A DNA stretch of 27,825 bases from Tritrichomonas musculus (Eukaryota; Parabasalia; Tritrichomonadida; Tritrichomonadidae), in NCBI GenBank assembly GCA_039105265.1, contig JAPFFF010000283.1, positions 1 to 27,825 of the forward strand, given 5' to 3'. The notes below the pieces were generated by a model that did no database searches, was not told the origin of the DNA, and saw only the letters and a list, made by a program, of their open reading frames with translations. A program made the position numbers and the translations under genes. This document shows positions 7,026 through 15,995 of this stretch, piece after piece. Each line of letters begins with the position of its first letter. Position 1 is the first letter of the stretch.

Positions 7026-7805
7026 TTATTCCTGAAATTCGTTGAAATATGTTTCAATCATTTCATGTAAATCATCAAGTATTTCACGATTAATTGTAAT
7101 TGTATTTCCATTAATATTAGCTTCTGTTTCATCGAAGTTTTCACGAATAATGTTTTTAATATCCAAATTAATGGTCATTGAAATAGGAAGGTTCTCTCTA
7201 AAGAACCATCTTTCATTCAAATCATCATAATGTGAACGAACTTTATAAAAATAATCCTTATGTCTTCGAACAAGATGAAGTTTCACATTTGCATTATCAT
7301 CAGGAATTTGTTCAAGCCAAATAAGGTATTTATAATCATGTTCACGATTATTTGGAACGACACGAGGAGTTATATTGTTAATTTGATTTTGTTTTTCATT
7401 GAGTTGATTTTGTTTTTCGTTGAGTTGATTTTGTAATTGAATTCGTTGTTGATTAAAGTATGAATCAAGAAGTTTCATAATTTGCCAAGAATATGCTGGG
7501 GAACACCAGATAGCAATATGATTAACAAGTAAACGGTGAACATAATATCCTCTTAATTCATTTGAAAGATTTGGACGATTTTCATATAATTTTTCGCTTG
7601 CGGAAATTTCCGCACGCCCATATTTAAGTAATTCTTTAGTTGTTTTGTTATCAAGCCAGTCATTTACACGTTTATCAGAGTTGCATGAATCGATTATTGA
7701 TTTGATTTGAAACATGTCATCATTAATTGAGTGAATGATTCTAAGTTGTTCATTGTATTGTAAATATTCGTATTCATCATTGATTGGTGTAACAATTGTG
7801 TTCAT
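7026..7805 (-). CDS. KilA-N domain DNA-binding protein
   Basis: 259 residues from ATG 7805. Residues about 25-115 match the KilA-N pattern: DMFQIKSIIDSCNSDKRVND, WLDNKTTKELLKYGRAE, then GYYVHRLLVNHIAIWCSPAY and WQIMKLLDSYF, with the typical 'G-x-YVH-x-LL...IA-x-W-x-SP' signature. A heptad region follows (about 118-145), including a tandem LNEKQNQ repeat, probably for oligomerisation. The C-terminal 100 residues hold a KYLIWLEQIPDDNANVKLHL segment like the C-terminal domain of viral KilA/Bro proteins. KilA-N proteins are common in large DNA viruses, phages and Mavericks and bind DNA. The repeat array starts 25 bp beyond its stop, an attractive candidate target. An A+T box lies 33 bp upstream. 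Confidence 0.85.
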   Translation of the reverse strand: MNTIVTPINDEYEYLQYNEQLRIIHSINDDMFQIKSIIDSCNSDKRVNDWLDNKTTKELLKYGRAEISASEKLYENRPNLSNELRGYYVHRLLVNHIAIWCSPAYSWQIMKLLDSYFNQQRIQLQNQLNEKQNQLNEKQNQINNITPRVVPNNREHDYKYLIWLEQIPDDNANVKLHLVRRHKDYFYKVRSHYDDLNERWFFRENLPISMTINLDIKNIIRENFDETEANINGNTITINREILDDLHEMIETYFNEFQE

Positions 7806-7837
7806 TTTTGAAGAAGAAAAAAAATTAAAAAAAAATT

Positions 7838-7857
7838 AAATTTGAAAAATAAATTTT
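7838..7857 (-). promoter_or_regulatory. A+T box upstream of the KilA-N gene
   Basis: AAATTTGAAAAATAAATTTT differs by one base from the box before the second HNH gene and lies at the same distance from its ATG. It is preceded toward the gene by the same alternation of A-runs and TT. Promoter role inferred. Confidence 0.4.
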
Positions 7858-8515
7858 ATTAATCCACTTTTTGAATGGTGTAATTATAAATAATGAGATT
7901 TTCAAAAACTCATATGTAGAATCATTTTGAGGAACTAGTTTTAAAAATATATGTTATTCTCGTAGTCCCCAATTTAATTTTGTGTTTTATTTGAAACTTG
8001 AAATTTCAAGATATTAGATGGGGATATCATCTGAAATCAAAAATCGAAAAAGTTGTATCATTGAATTCGGGGTCTTGTGCTGATTAATAATATATCAATA
8101 TTTTTTTCTAAATACCGCTCTAAATGAAGAATCAAAAAAATCGGAAAAATCTAATAAATTGAATGTTCATTCAATTTTAAAAATTTATAATCAAAATAAC
8201 AAGATGCCATTTTAAATTTAATTCAATTTTTCAGATTCTGCAGAAATTCTTCACAATTGTCTCAGATTTATAAGAGGAATTTTAATTTGAATGGTCATTT
8301 AATTTTACAGATTTATAAGATGATTTTATTTTGAATAGTTATTCAAAAATACAGATTTATAAGATGATTTAATTTGAATAGTTATTCAATTTTACAGAAA
8401 ATCAGATTTATAAAATAAACTAAATAACGAATAAAAAAAAATTTTTTTATAATTAATTTTGAAAACTTATTTTTATAAATAATTTTGAAGATGGGGTTTT
8501 TCTCCTACCTTCATT
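7858..8515. other. Non-coding gap of the Polinton
   Basis: About 660 bp, A+T-rich, with no credible frame on either strand. The distal part (8159-8427) contains hairpin-bearing repeats listed separately. The proximal part (7858-8150) shows no feature I can name. Confidence 0.6.
8159..8427. repeat. Hairpin-bearing 43/44-bp repeats
   Basis: TTGAAT starts the repeat at 8287, 8331 and 8374 (spacing 44 and 43), with a related copy at 8159. Each unit pairs a short palindrome (TTGAATAGTTATTCAA in the best copies; TTGAATGTTCATTCAA and a weaker variant in the others) with a constant ACAGATTTATAAGATGATT-like tail. It lies just past the 3' end of the polymerase gene and upstream of the KilA-N gene. Confidence 0.65.
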
Positions 8516-11500
8516 TTATTCAATAATGTAATCGTTTGCTGTTAATCCATTAACGAAAGGAGCACAAGATTGATTTTCTAAAACAATCATTTTTGTATGT
8601 AAACCAGTTAACGCGTTCTTATTTATTGTGAGTTTTGACATCTGATTTCCATTCATTTGTAAATTTATATTCTTCCCAATTTTGACAGATTGGTTTTCAA
8701 TAATTGATTTATAATCAGATGATTTAATATCATTCTTTTTGAGTGAAACGCCTTTTAGTTTCATTGCCTTCACATTTTGATTTGAATTGAATATGGTATA
8801 GCATTTTGGACCTAATGCAATCATGTTTTCACCTGTTTTCTCAATAGCACAACCCAATATTTTTTTCTCATCCTCGATTGTTCCAATTGAAGGATTGGGC
8901 ATAAATTCGTAAATATGTTTGTCATAGAATTCTTTGTTTTTGATAACATGATTGAATAATTGAGTTGGTGGTTCATTCGGGTCACCTGATACAGCAACAT
9001 AAAGACTATCTGTGTCAGATTCAATATAATGAATTTTATTCATGTCCAAGCATTTATTCATGAAATCGTAATAGAATGTGAGATAATAAAATTTGGCATT
9101 ATCAAGCGTCCAAAGAGATTCTTGGATGCAAGTTGTGCAATGATATGATTTAGGAGAATGTTGTATCATAAATGTGTTATCATTTAATTGAGCACCACCC
9201 ATATAAGTTTGTGAGATAATTGATTGGTAAGCCTTATTCGCATCACAAATTTTGATTTTAGAGAACTTCTCAGTATTCATTCCATCATATCCATAAGAAC
9301 CGTTCATACTGATTTTATAGAACTTCTCGTTACCATGTTCCTTTCCAGAGATGATATCCTGACGTTTTTTCATAAATTCATTAACAAATTGGTTGAATCC
9401 AGTGTGACATTCATATTGTGAAACAGATTTGACATCATCGATTACCAATCCATGGTCAAGAAGGAACCAAAGGTAATAATTTGAGAAAACCATGTATTCC
9501 CCATTTGTGTCAAGCAACATTGTTAATTTACGTTCTTCCTTATCGATTGAATTTAAATTGTTTGATTTCATGTAATTGTACATGTATGAACCAATTGTTT
9601 CTTCATTATTTGTGATATTAATGTTTCGAAATACTGGTGGAAAATTAATGAAATAATTGATTTTTGATTTAGGACATGATAGTTTCACAACAGCATAGAA
9701 AACATAATTTGGTTTATTTGAAAAACGTGATTTTGAAGTTATGATTTTCATACAACGTTCTCGAGATTGTTTATCCTTTGCTTCAATCCTTCGAATGAAA
9801 GCACCTGGCATGAACATAATTCCTCCATGGTACTTAATAAATGGATGTGGATTTGATGAAAATGATGAAGGATAAAGTGAATTGAAATCAATTCCAAGAA
9901 TATGTGTTTGAACGTTATTTGTATCATACGAGATTACCTTGTTATTAATTCCGTCGTAACGGAATTTGTTGATATGAGTTTCACCTTTGATGTTAACACG
10001 ATGCATTACATTTGATAATCCACCAGCAATTGCATTTCGAATTGTATAATATTCATCTTCATTATTTATCAAAGTTGGAAGATGATGTAGTTTACAATAT
10101 TTTTTTAATTGAATTCTTAATGCAGTTATTTTTGGGTCATCTCGTTTTCGAAGTTTATTACATTCAGCGCAAGCCAACAAACAATTTGAAAATTCATGTC
10201 CAATATCATTGTTAATTCTATCAAGAGTTGGTTTGTTTTGATATGTGAAATGCTCTTTACAAAGATGACATTTACCCTTAATTGAGTCATTGTAAAGTTT
10301 GAGAAATGCTTTGTAATCATTGGACGAAACACATTTTGAAAGGTCTCTTTTAACAGGATGTGAGAGATTGTATCGTTCATCTTGTTTGTAATAATTTTCA
10401 CATTTGAATTGCCACCATTTAGGGTTTGGCATGAATTCGTTGTATTTATGTATAGGATTATAATTTTCATGAGGATTGAAATCCTTGTATGCTAGAGCAT
10501 ATTTTATACAAGATGCATTCTTAGATAATGAGAGATTGGATATCAAATCAACTTTGTATTGAGCATTGAGTTGAATTAAATTGTCAATTGGTTTAATCAT
10601 CATTTCAACATCATTGTCATTATAAGCAAGCAAGTAATCCCATCGTGTTTTATAGTTTTTAGCATCTTCGAGATATATTTGGTAATCAGATTTTGAGAGT
10701 GGATTTTTTTGGTTGAGATAGCTGTCAAAGTCGTTGTATGAAAATGGTTCGGATTTAGATAATACTTCATTATAGTTTGATGAATTGACAGCCTCATATG
10801 GGAAAACACCTTTCACAGAATTAGTTTCACCACCAAAATCAATACCGAATTGTTTTAATGTACCTCCAGCAACAAATGATTGAGCATCAATAAATCGTAA
10901 TTTTGTGGGAAGATGGTCTGAAACGAGAATGAATTGTTTTAATGAAGATATTGTTCCAATTAATGAATTTGATTCAACATGCCAGCTCACTTCGTTCCCT
11001 ACAACTTCGTTGAAATGTGAGTAATTAAGATATTTCTTGAACAAATTAGAATCAAATCTTGAAGAGTTAAATCCAAAAACGGTTATGGTATAAATATTTG
11101 TATCAATATCATAAATTTTATCAGCAGGTAGAAACGATTTGTCATAAACGATTTTATCATTCAGTACTTCCATCGATTGTTCGAACAACCATGAAATCCA
11201 TTCTGGAATAAACTCTTCAGACTCTCTTAATGAGAAATGTTTTGTAATTAATCCTGAAGATAATTTAACACATGAAGCAACAGAAAGAGGTATTAAACGT
11301 GAATTGATTACAGTTGAATCAGAAATCGATTTGTTAACTGATTGTTCCATCGTTTCAAAATCGTATGTCATATAATAAATGTTAGGTTTCCATTCTAAAT
11401 CGTATGCCAAACAATATTCATAAACTGGGTTATTTAAGATATGTGGACAGAATGGAAGTGGTTCCTTGTTTGGAATAAAGTTCTTCTTGAAGACACCATC

Positions 11501-13300
11501 ACAATGTTTGACATGAGATTCAAATCTAAACATATTTTTAGGTCCACGATGAGTGTATGAATGACATTTTGGACAAATATGTATTTGAGTTAGTTTTTCA
11601 GCATCTTTAATATACATAATATGAATAATTTGGTCTTTCGAGAAAAGTAATGCAGAATGAGTTGGATAAGATTTATCGAAAAACCATTGTTCAGATAAGT
11701 CGTAATATGAAGAATTATCAGTTTTAGTGAACTCATAAATATTAATGTTGAGATGATATTTCTTAGACAATTCTTCCATTTGTTCCATTGTTACTCCTTT
11801 GAATTCTTTGAGAATCTTTAATCCTTGTTTTGGAATTTTGGTGTTATATTCAATGTTATGTTCTTTGAGAAGGATTTTTTTAGCAACCTTAGTTCTATCT
11901 TGTACTCGATATTTTTGAGTGTCTGCAAGTTTATGTATTTCAACATTATTTACAATTATGATATCACTCAAACAGATTGCAAGAAATCGATAGAAACATA
12001 ATTTATCATCTTCATTGTCAGATATAATAAAATCATTTTTGATGAATTCTTCTGGTAAATCTTTGATATGTCCAGTCACCTTTCGCATTCGTGAGACAGT
12101 AAATGAAACTGAACCAACGATTGTTAATTTAGTTGATGAAGATGTTGTTTCATATGAATGGAGATTTGATTCAATATACATTTTAACATAATCAAGGTCC
12201 TGAATTGAATTTACAATAATTGGAATTGATTCTTTAAAGTTTCTCCATTTGATTTCACGAGCCTCATATTCATATTTATTTTCATCAGAATCTTCACCAA
12301 AATTAACTGTAGGAGATTCAAATACACCAGATAATTGGAAATGAATTTTGAATGGTTTTAGTTCTCTATCAAATACTTGTTGCAATGATTCGAAGATTTG
12401 ATTTAATGATGAGATTTGATTGAAATAATAAATAACAATTGGGGAGCCATTGTATTGTTTCTGAGCAATATTTGTTTCGGGATAGTTGTTATAATGTTTC
12501 CAAGCATTAACAGCCTTATCAAAATCTTGTGGTTTATTAATCATAAGATAATCATTGTGTTTTGATTTAAATTTGTTATTGAATTTATCAAGATATTCAT
12601 ATAATTCTTCGTTTTCAGGAATGTAATATTCAAGTAAATGGGATTTATCGTGAATTTCTTTTTGTTCAATTTTCTTGAGATTCTCTTCTTTATTATATTG
12701 TTTAATTAATTGAATTGCATTGTCAACTGCTTCATTTGCACGTTTAATTGCATCTTCGATTTCATAATGTCGTTTAATTTTATTTTGCTCTTGTTCAAAG
12801 TATTCAACATCAGATTCATTTGGTTGTTCATCTTCATAAAATGATTCACGATTTGCAATATTATTGTTATAATTTTGTTCATTTCGTTGATTCTGATATT
12901 CTTGATTGATTTGAGATTGTTGTTCATTAAAATAGTGAATATCAGATTCATTTGGTTGTTCATCATCATAAAATGATTCACGTTTTGATATATTTTCATA
13001 ATTTCGTTCATAAGATTCATTTAATAATTGTTTGTGACGTTCTTGTTCATGAATAATGAAGTTATCAAGACCTTCTTCAAATTCATTATCATCTTTAAAA
13101 TCAGGATTAATTATTTCTTGAGCGTTATGTTGATTTAGATATGTATATAATGTTCTGATATTTCGTAATTTAGCACCTCCTCGATATCGACGAGTATCTG
13201 CAATTTCAAGATTTTCATTAAGTCCTTGATTAATATTATTAATAGATTCAACAATATCGTCATTAGTAAAATCAATAAATGAATTTTGGTTGAAAGCCAT
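8516..13300 (-). CDS. Protein-primed family B DNA polymerase (pPolB) with HNH-like insert
   Basis: 1594 residues from ATG 13,300. The exonuclease motifs are visible: YMTYDFETME (about 643), FGFNSSRFDSNLF (about 745) and YNDNDVEMM (about 897). Polymerase motifs follow: GIDFNSLYPSSF (about 1137), KISMNGSYGYDG (about 1330) and ESDTDSLYVAV (about 1427). Between exonuclease and palm, around 1005-1055, lies a Cys-x2-Cys ... DRINNDIGH ... CAECN segment typical of HNH/endonuclease VII zinc folds. The first 230 residues are Asn/Gln/Glu-rich, with a duplicated ESFYDDEQPNESD-type segment. Residues about 430-600 carry an NEDDKLCFYRF...IIHIMYI region and a CPKCHSYTH...HVKHC zinc finger, as in other Maverick polymerases. 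It would copy the element from a terminal protein primer. The frame looks whole. Confidence 0.93.
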   Translation of the reverse strand: MAFNQNSFIDFTNDDIVESINNINQGLNENLEIADTRRYRGGAKLRNIRTLYTYLNQHNAQEIINPDFKDDNEFEEGLDNFIIHEQERHKQLLNESYERNYENISKRESFYDDEQPNESDIHYFNEQQSQINQEYQNQRNEQNYNNNIANRESFYEDEQPNESDVEYFEQEQNKIKRHYEIEDAIKRANEAVDNAIQLIKQYNKEENLKKIEQKEIHDKSHLLEYYIPENEELYEYLDKFNNKFKSKHNDYLMINKPQDFDKAVNAWKHYNNYPETNIAQKQYNGSPIVIYYFNQISSLNQIFESLQQVFDRELKPFKIHFQLSGVFESPTVNFGEDSDENKYEYEAREIKWRNFKESIPIIVNSIQDLDYVKMYIESNLHSYETTSSSTKLTIVGSVSFTVSRMRKVTGHIKDLPEEFIKNDFIISDNEDDKLCFYRFLAICLSDIIIVNNVEIHKLADTQKYRVQDRTKVAKKILLKEHNIEYNTKIPKQGLKILKEFKGVTMEQMEELSKKYHLNINIYEFTKTDNSSYYDLSEQWFFDKSYPTHSALLFSKDQIIHIMYIKDAEKLTQIHICPKCHSYTHRGPKNMFRFESHVKHCDGVFKKNFIPNKEPLPFCPHILNNPVYEYCLAYDLEWKPNIYYMTYDFETMEQSVNKSISDSTVINSRLIPLSVASCVKLSSGLITKHFSLRESEEFIPEWISWLFEQSMEVLNDKIVYDKSFLPADKIYDIDTNIYTITVFGFNSSRFDSNLFKKYLNYSHFNEVVGNEVSWHVESNSLIGTISSLKQFILVSDHLPTKLRFIDAQSFVAGGTLKQFGIDFGGETNSVKGVFPYEAVNSSNYNEVLSKSEPFSYNDFDSYLNQKNPLSKSDYQIYLEDAKNYKTRWDYLLAYNDNDVEMMIKPIDNLIQLNAQYKVDLISNLSLSKNASCIKYALAYKDFNPHENYNPIHKYNEFMPNPKWWQFKCENYYKQDERYNLSHPVKRDLSKCVSSNDYKAFLKLYNDSIKGKCHLCKEHFTYQNKPTLDRINNDIGHEFSNCLLACAECNKLRKRDDPKITALRIQLKKYCKLHHLPTLINNEDEYYTIRNAIAGGLSNVMHRVNIKGETHINKFRYDGINNKVISYDTNNVQTHILGIDFNSLYPSSFSSNPHPFIKYHGGIMFMPGAFIRRIEAKDKQSRERCMKIITSKSRFSNKPNYVFYAVVKLSCPKSKINYFINFPPVFRNINITNNEETIGSYMYNYMKSNNLNSIDKEERKLTMLLDTNGEYMVFSNYYLWFLLDHGLVIDDVKSVSQYECHTGFNQFVNEFMKKRQDIISGKEHGNEKFYKISMNGSYGYDGMNTEKFSKIKICDANKAYQSIISQTYMGGAQLNDNTFMIQHSPKSYHCTTCIQESLWTLDNAKFYYLTFYYDFMNKCLDMNKIHYIESDTDSLYVAVSGDPNEPPTQLFNHVIKNKEFYDKHIYEFMPNPSIGTIEDEKKILGCAIEKTGENMIALGPKCYTIFNSNQNVKAMKLKGVSLKKNDIKSSDYKSIIENQSVKIGKNINLQMNGNQMSKLTINKNALTGLHTKMIVLENQSCAPFVNGLTANDYIIE

Positions 13301-13330
13301 TTATCAAAAATAAAAATGTGGAAAAAAATT

Positions 13331-13351
13331 AGTTTGAAAAATTAAAATTTT
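13331..13351 (-). promoter_or_regulatory. A+T box upstream of the polymerase gene
   Basis: AGTTTGAAAAATTAAAATTT resembles the boxes before the KilA-N and HNH genes and lies about 31 bp from the polymerase ATG. Promoter role inferred. Confidence 0.35.
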
Positions 13352-13363
13352 ATAACTTGTTCT

Positions 13364-13424
13364 CAGGTTCATCCTGGAGCCCTTATTTAAAATCAAGCTT
13401 CGCTTGACTGTGGCGTAAAGCGCC
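13364..13424. repeat. Three consecutive short hairpins in the Polinton end
   Basis: CAGGTTCATCCTG (13,364-13,376), TCAAGCTTCGCTTGA (13,393-13,407) and GGCGTAAAGCGCC (13,412-13,424) each form a 4-6 bp stem with a 3-5 base loop. Their clustering near the element's end suggests a structural role in priming, end recognition or packaging (inference). Confidence 0.5.
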
Positions 13425-13644
13425 GAAATTAAATCCCGAATTAACTTTGGAATTAATTTTAAAATGAGTGTTTAGCGCTTTATGACAGGCCTTGTTCTAC
13501 AACAGATTATGGAGGCTAATTAAAATTTAAACCCTGTGGATAAGTTTTTCGTTAATTTTCAAAATGAGGTTTTGAGCTTGGTTCCTGGTATTGGGAGACC
13601 TAGAAAAATTATTCGACCACCAATACGCACATACATATACTACT

Positions 13645-14101
13645 TTTAAGAAATAATGAATATTAATGTCAATTTTTTCATGTGATAATAAAATTTTGAC
13701 TATTTCAAGTTCTTCTTTTTCGATTGCCAAACAAAGTGCAGTTTTATCAAATCGTGATATAATTTTATTCCAAAATTGAATATCGAATGACATTGAAGAA
13801 TTTGACTTTAAATTTCATTGAAGGATGTAATTATGAATTAAATTGAATAGTTTGTTTTGTAATTACGTTAAAAGTTTTGATGTTCTATTCTATATATAAC
13901 ATTTAATTAAAATATTATAAATATTAGGATCAATTTTATCATTTGATATCAAGAGTTTGACTATTTCAATATTTCCTTTTTCAACCGCCAAATATAATGC
14001 GCTGATATAATTTTAAATAGGAACTTCATTAAAATACTTTTTTGAATTTTATCAAATCATTTATATTCGAACGCCTTCGAAAAGCTTGATTTGAAATATT
14101 A
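13645..14101 (-). pseudogene. Decayed downstream ankyrin repeats, cut by the Polinton
   Basis: Two ankyrin units are readable on the minus strand in separate frames: LYLAVEKGNIEIVKLLISND (about 13,930-14,005) and LCLAIEKEELEIVKILLSHE followed by KIDIN (about 13,660-13,750). Stops and frame changes separate them from each other and from the gene at 14,102-15,313, whose natural continuation they are. The second unit stops being ankyrin-like at 13,650, where the Polinton end begins, so the rest of the gene should lie beyond the element's other end, outside the window. A frame starting at 13,793 runs through into the Polinton end and is not a real gene. Confidence 0.7.
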
Positions 14102-15313
14102 TTAAAATATTTTTGTTTGTAATGACATTAATTTTTTGGGTAAAGAAATTGTACTCTTTATAAAATTGATCAAAATTATTTTATTTATGTCAATACTTTT
14201 GTTTTTTAAAAGAAATTCAACGAGATAATAGTAATCATATTTACATAAAGTTAAAAAATTAGATTCATTAATGATATCTCTTTCAATAAAAGCAAAATTA
14301 TAATATTTTAAAAGTTGCATGTGAATATTTTTTAAAACATTATCTGTAAATATGTAATTGTTAGCAATGTAATGTGCCAATTCATTGTGATGACATTTAA
14401 TGGATTCAATAAAACAAAATTTGTAATCTTTTCCTTTTGGTTCAATTTTGTTTTCTTCAAGATTTCGAACTATTTCATCATTTTGCCCATGAATTGCATA
14501 ATCCCATATTGAAGAGTTCAATTCAGCTTCATCATTTTGCAAATATTCAAAAATTTTTATTGATCCAAAAAATGCTGCATAGTTTATTAATGAAATACCA
14601 GAACTAATACCATTTGAATTAATTTTTTTTTGTATCAAAAAAGAATTTGTTTCATAAATCGATGGTTCTATTATTGAATTCACCGAGATTCTATTCTGCA
14701 TAATGTACTCTATAAATTCATTAACTAAATCATCTCTAATAAGTTTGCAAACTAAAGCATCATTTTCACCAATTATTCGATTCTCGTAAAAATTTTCTGG
14801 CAATTCATTTTTCAATTCTTGAATCCATTTACTTCCTATAAATCTGGAAGGCGATTTTTCATTGATGAAATCTCGAATTTCTGGTAAGAAATATTGCAAA
14901 TAATCAGCTTTTATATATTTATTTGAATCAAATTCTTTTGTGATTGTGTGAATTATATTTTCATCAATCGTCATTATTTTTTCTTCGATTAGAAATAAGA
15001 CAATCCTTTTATTGCTTTTAAAAATATTGAAAATTTCATAATTTGAAAAATTTTTTATTAAATCATTTTTAAAAAGTAGTAAAATTTGTTCAATTTTGTA
15101 GTAAAAATTGCGTAAATGTGAATGATTATTTGCTATTTTAATTATTAAGCGCATAAATAACTTCAATTTTTGATAATCTTCATGAATATTTTGATTATCA
15201 CAAAAATCAATAATATTTTGGAGTTTTTCTTCTATTTCAATTTCCTCTTCTAAAAATGATAAAATATTGTTTTGATTTGTTTTCATTTTGTCCAAATAAT
15301 CTTTAATACTCAT
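14102..15313 (-). CDS. Ankyrin/DUF3447 protein, N-terminal portion (gene probably truncated)
   Basis: 403 residues from ATG 15,313 (the frame opens ten codons earlier at a TTG, an unlikely start). Residues 1-200 are helical and charged (NILSFLEEEIEIEEKLQNII, RLIIKIANNHSHLRNFYY). Residues about 230-370 form the DUF3447 ankyrin-like region: ISLINYAAFFGSIKIFEYLQ, SSIWDYAIHGQNDEIVRNLE and KCHHNELAHYIANNYIF. The end, YYLVEFLLKNKSIDINKIIL, is the start of the regular ankyrin series, after which the frame runs out into an atypical tail (STISLPKKLMSLQTKIF). T. vaginalis has a very large family of such genes; the normal continuation survives downstream in other frames, so this copy is most likely a pseudogene. 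Product role: protein-protein interaction, partner unknown. Confidence 0.7.
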   Translation of the reverse strand: MSIKDYLDKMKTNQNNILSFLEEEIEIEEKLQNIIDFCDNQNIHEDYQKLKLFMRLIIKIANNHSHLRNFYYKIEQILLLFKNDLIKNFSNYEIFNIFKSNKRIVLFLIEEKIMTIDENIIHTITKEFDSNKYIKADYLQYFLPEIRDFINEKSPSRFIGSKWIQELKNELPENFYENRIIGENDALVCKLIRDDLVNEFIEYIMQNRISVNSIIEPSIYETNSFLIQKKINSNGISSGISLINYAAFFGSIKIFEYLQNDEAELNSSIWDYAIHGQNDEIVRNLEENKIEPKGKDYKFCFIESIKCHHNELAHYIANNYIFTDNVLKNIHMQLLKYYNFAFIERDIINESNFLTLCKYDYYYLVEFLLKNKSIDINKIILINFIKSTISLPKKLMSLQTKIF

Positions 15314-15880
15314 TCTTTGTTTTGAAATATTTTTTATGTTCAATTATTTGACCATTTTGAGAAAATTCAGAGGAATAAAACGGTAGAAAAGTGAGTTCTT
15401 GAAAAATTTAATTTTTATCTTCATATATTAAGTTAAACAATATTTTACAGATATCCTGTACTTTATTCAGATATATATTATGTGTATATTTATATTTGAT
15501 ATTTCTAATATTAAAATATAATTAAAATCAAGCGTCTCAATAGCCTCGTTTTTAAAAATGAAAAATGATTTTTTTCAAAAATTAAGATTTTTAAATAGAA
15601 ATTTCTAAATGAAAATTATGCTATTGAAGATTAAATTGATATATTCATTCGTTTAAACACATAAAATTTGAAGGTTGCCAAATATGATATTTTTTATCTG
15701 CTTTTTCAAGTTAAATAGAAATCAGCTTATTTAAGAATTCATACCAAGCATGACTTAATGGTATTTAAAAAATATCAAAATTTTAAAAATTTAATGGTAA
15801 AAAGTTTGTTGAAAAATTGAGAGCTAGCTAAAAATAGAGTCGGAGTGGTTTTACCGTAGATAATTCATTTATGGAATATT

Positions 15881-15995
15881 GGTGAGAATAAGAAATAATA
15901 GATGAGATAGGTGAGAATAAGAAATAATAAATGAGATAGGTGAGAATAAGAAATAATAGATGAGATAGGTGAGAATGAGAAATAATAGATGAGAA
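15881..15995. repeat. 29-bp tandem repeat, four units
   Basis: GGTGAGAATAAGAAATAATA begins at 15,881, 15,910, 15,939 and 15,968, a strict 29-bp period with one or two substitutions per copy. Simple minisatellite; no function inferred. Confidence 0.9.

Larger units (their letters stand above)
1..13644. mobile_element. Maverick/Polinton element, right-hand 13.6 kb
   Basis: A protein-primed family B DNA polymerase, an A32-type packaging ATPase, a large capsid-like protein, HNH endonucleases and a KilA-N protein in one block define a Maverick/Polinton of the Trichomonas kind. The left terminus and the integrase are not in the window. I place the right terminus at 13,644: the element would end ...TACT, the complement starts AGTAGTATATG (the family is known for AG-starting ends), and ankyrin coding sequence is lost exactly there. 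TTTAAG at 13,645-13,650 would be one copy of the 6-bp target duplication. All visible genes are open; the element looks whole in the part seen and therefore young. Family confidence is high, the exact end moderate. Confidence 0.9.
13301..13644. repeat. Right terminal region (probable terminal inverted repeat) of the Polinton
   Basis: Non-coding 344 bp between the polymerase ATG and the inferred element end. The terminus complement reads AGTAGTATATGTATGTGCG. The other terminal repeat is outside the window, so the repeat length cannot be measured. The segment is less A+T-rich than its surroundings and contains three closely spaced hairpins (13,364-13,424). Confidence 0.6.

Noticed and set aside
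10012-10470. Alternative frames over the HNH-like part of the polymerase
   Set aside because: Both overlap the long polymerase frame that has all expected motifs; shadows.
13527-13793. 88-residue frame as an independent gene
   Set aside because: Its first half is a decayed ankyrin repeat and the rest is the Polinton end read through; not a gene.
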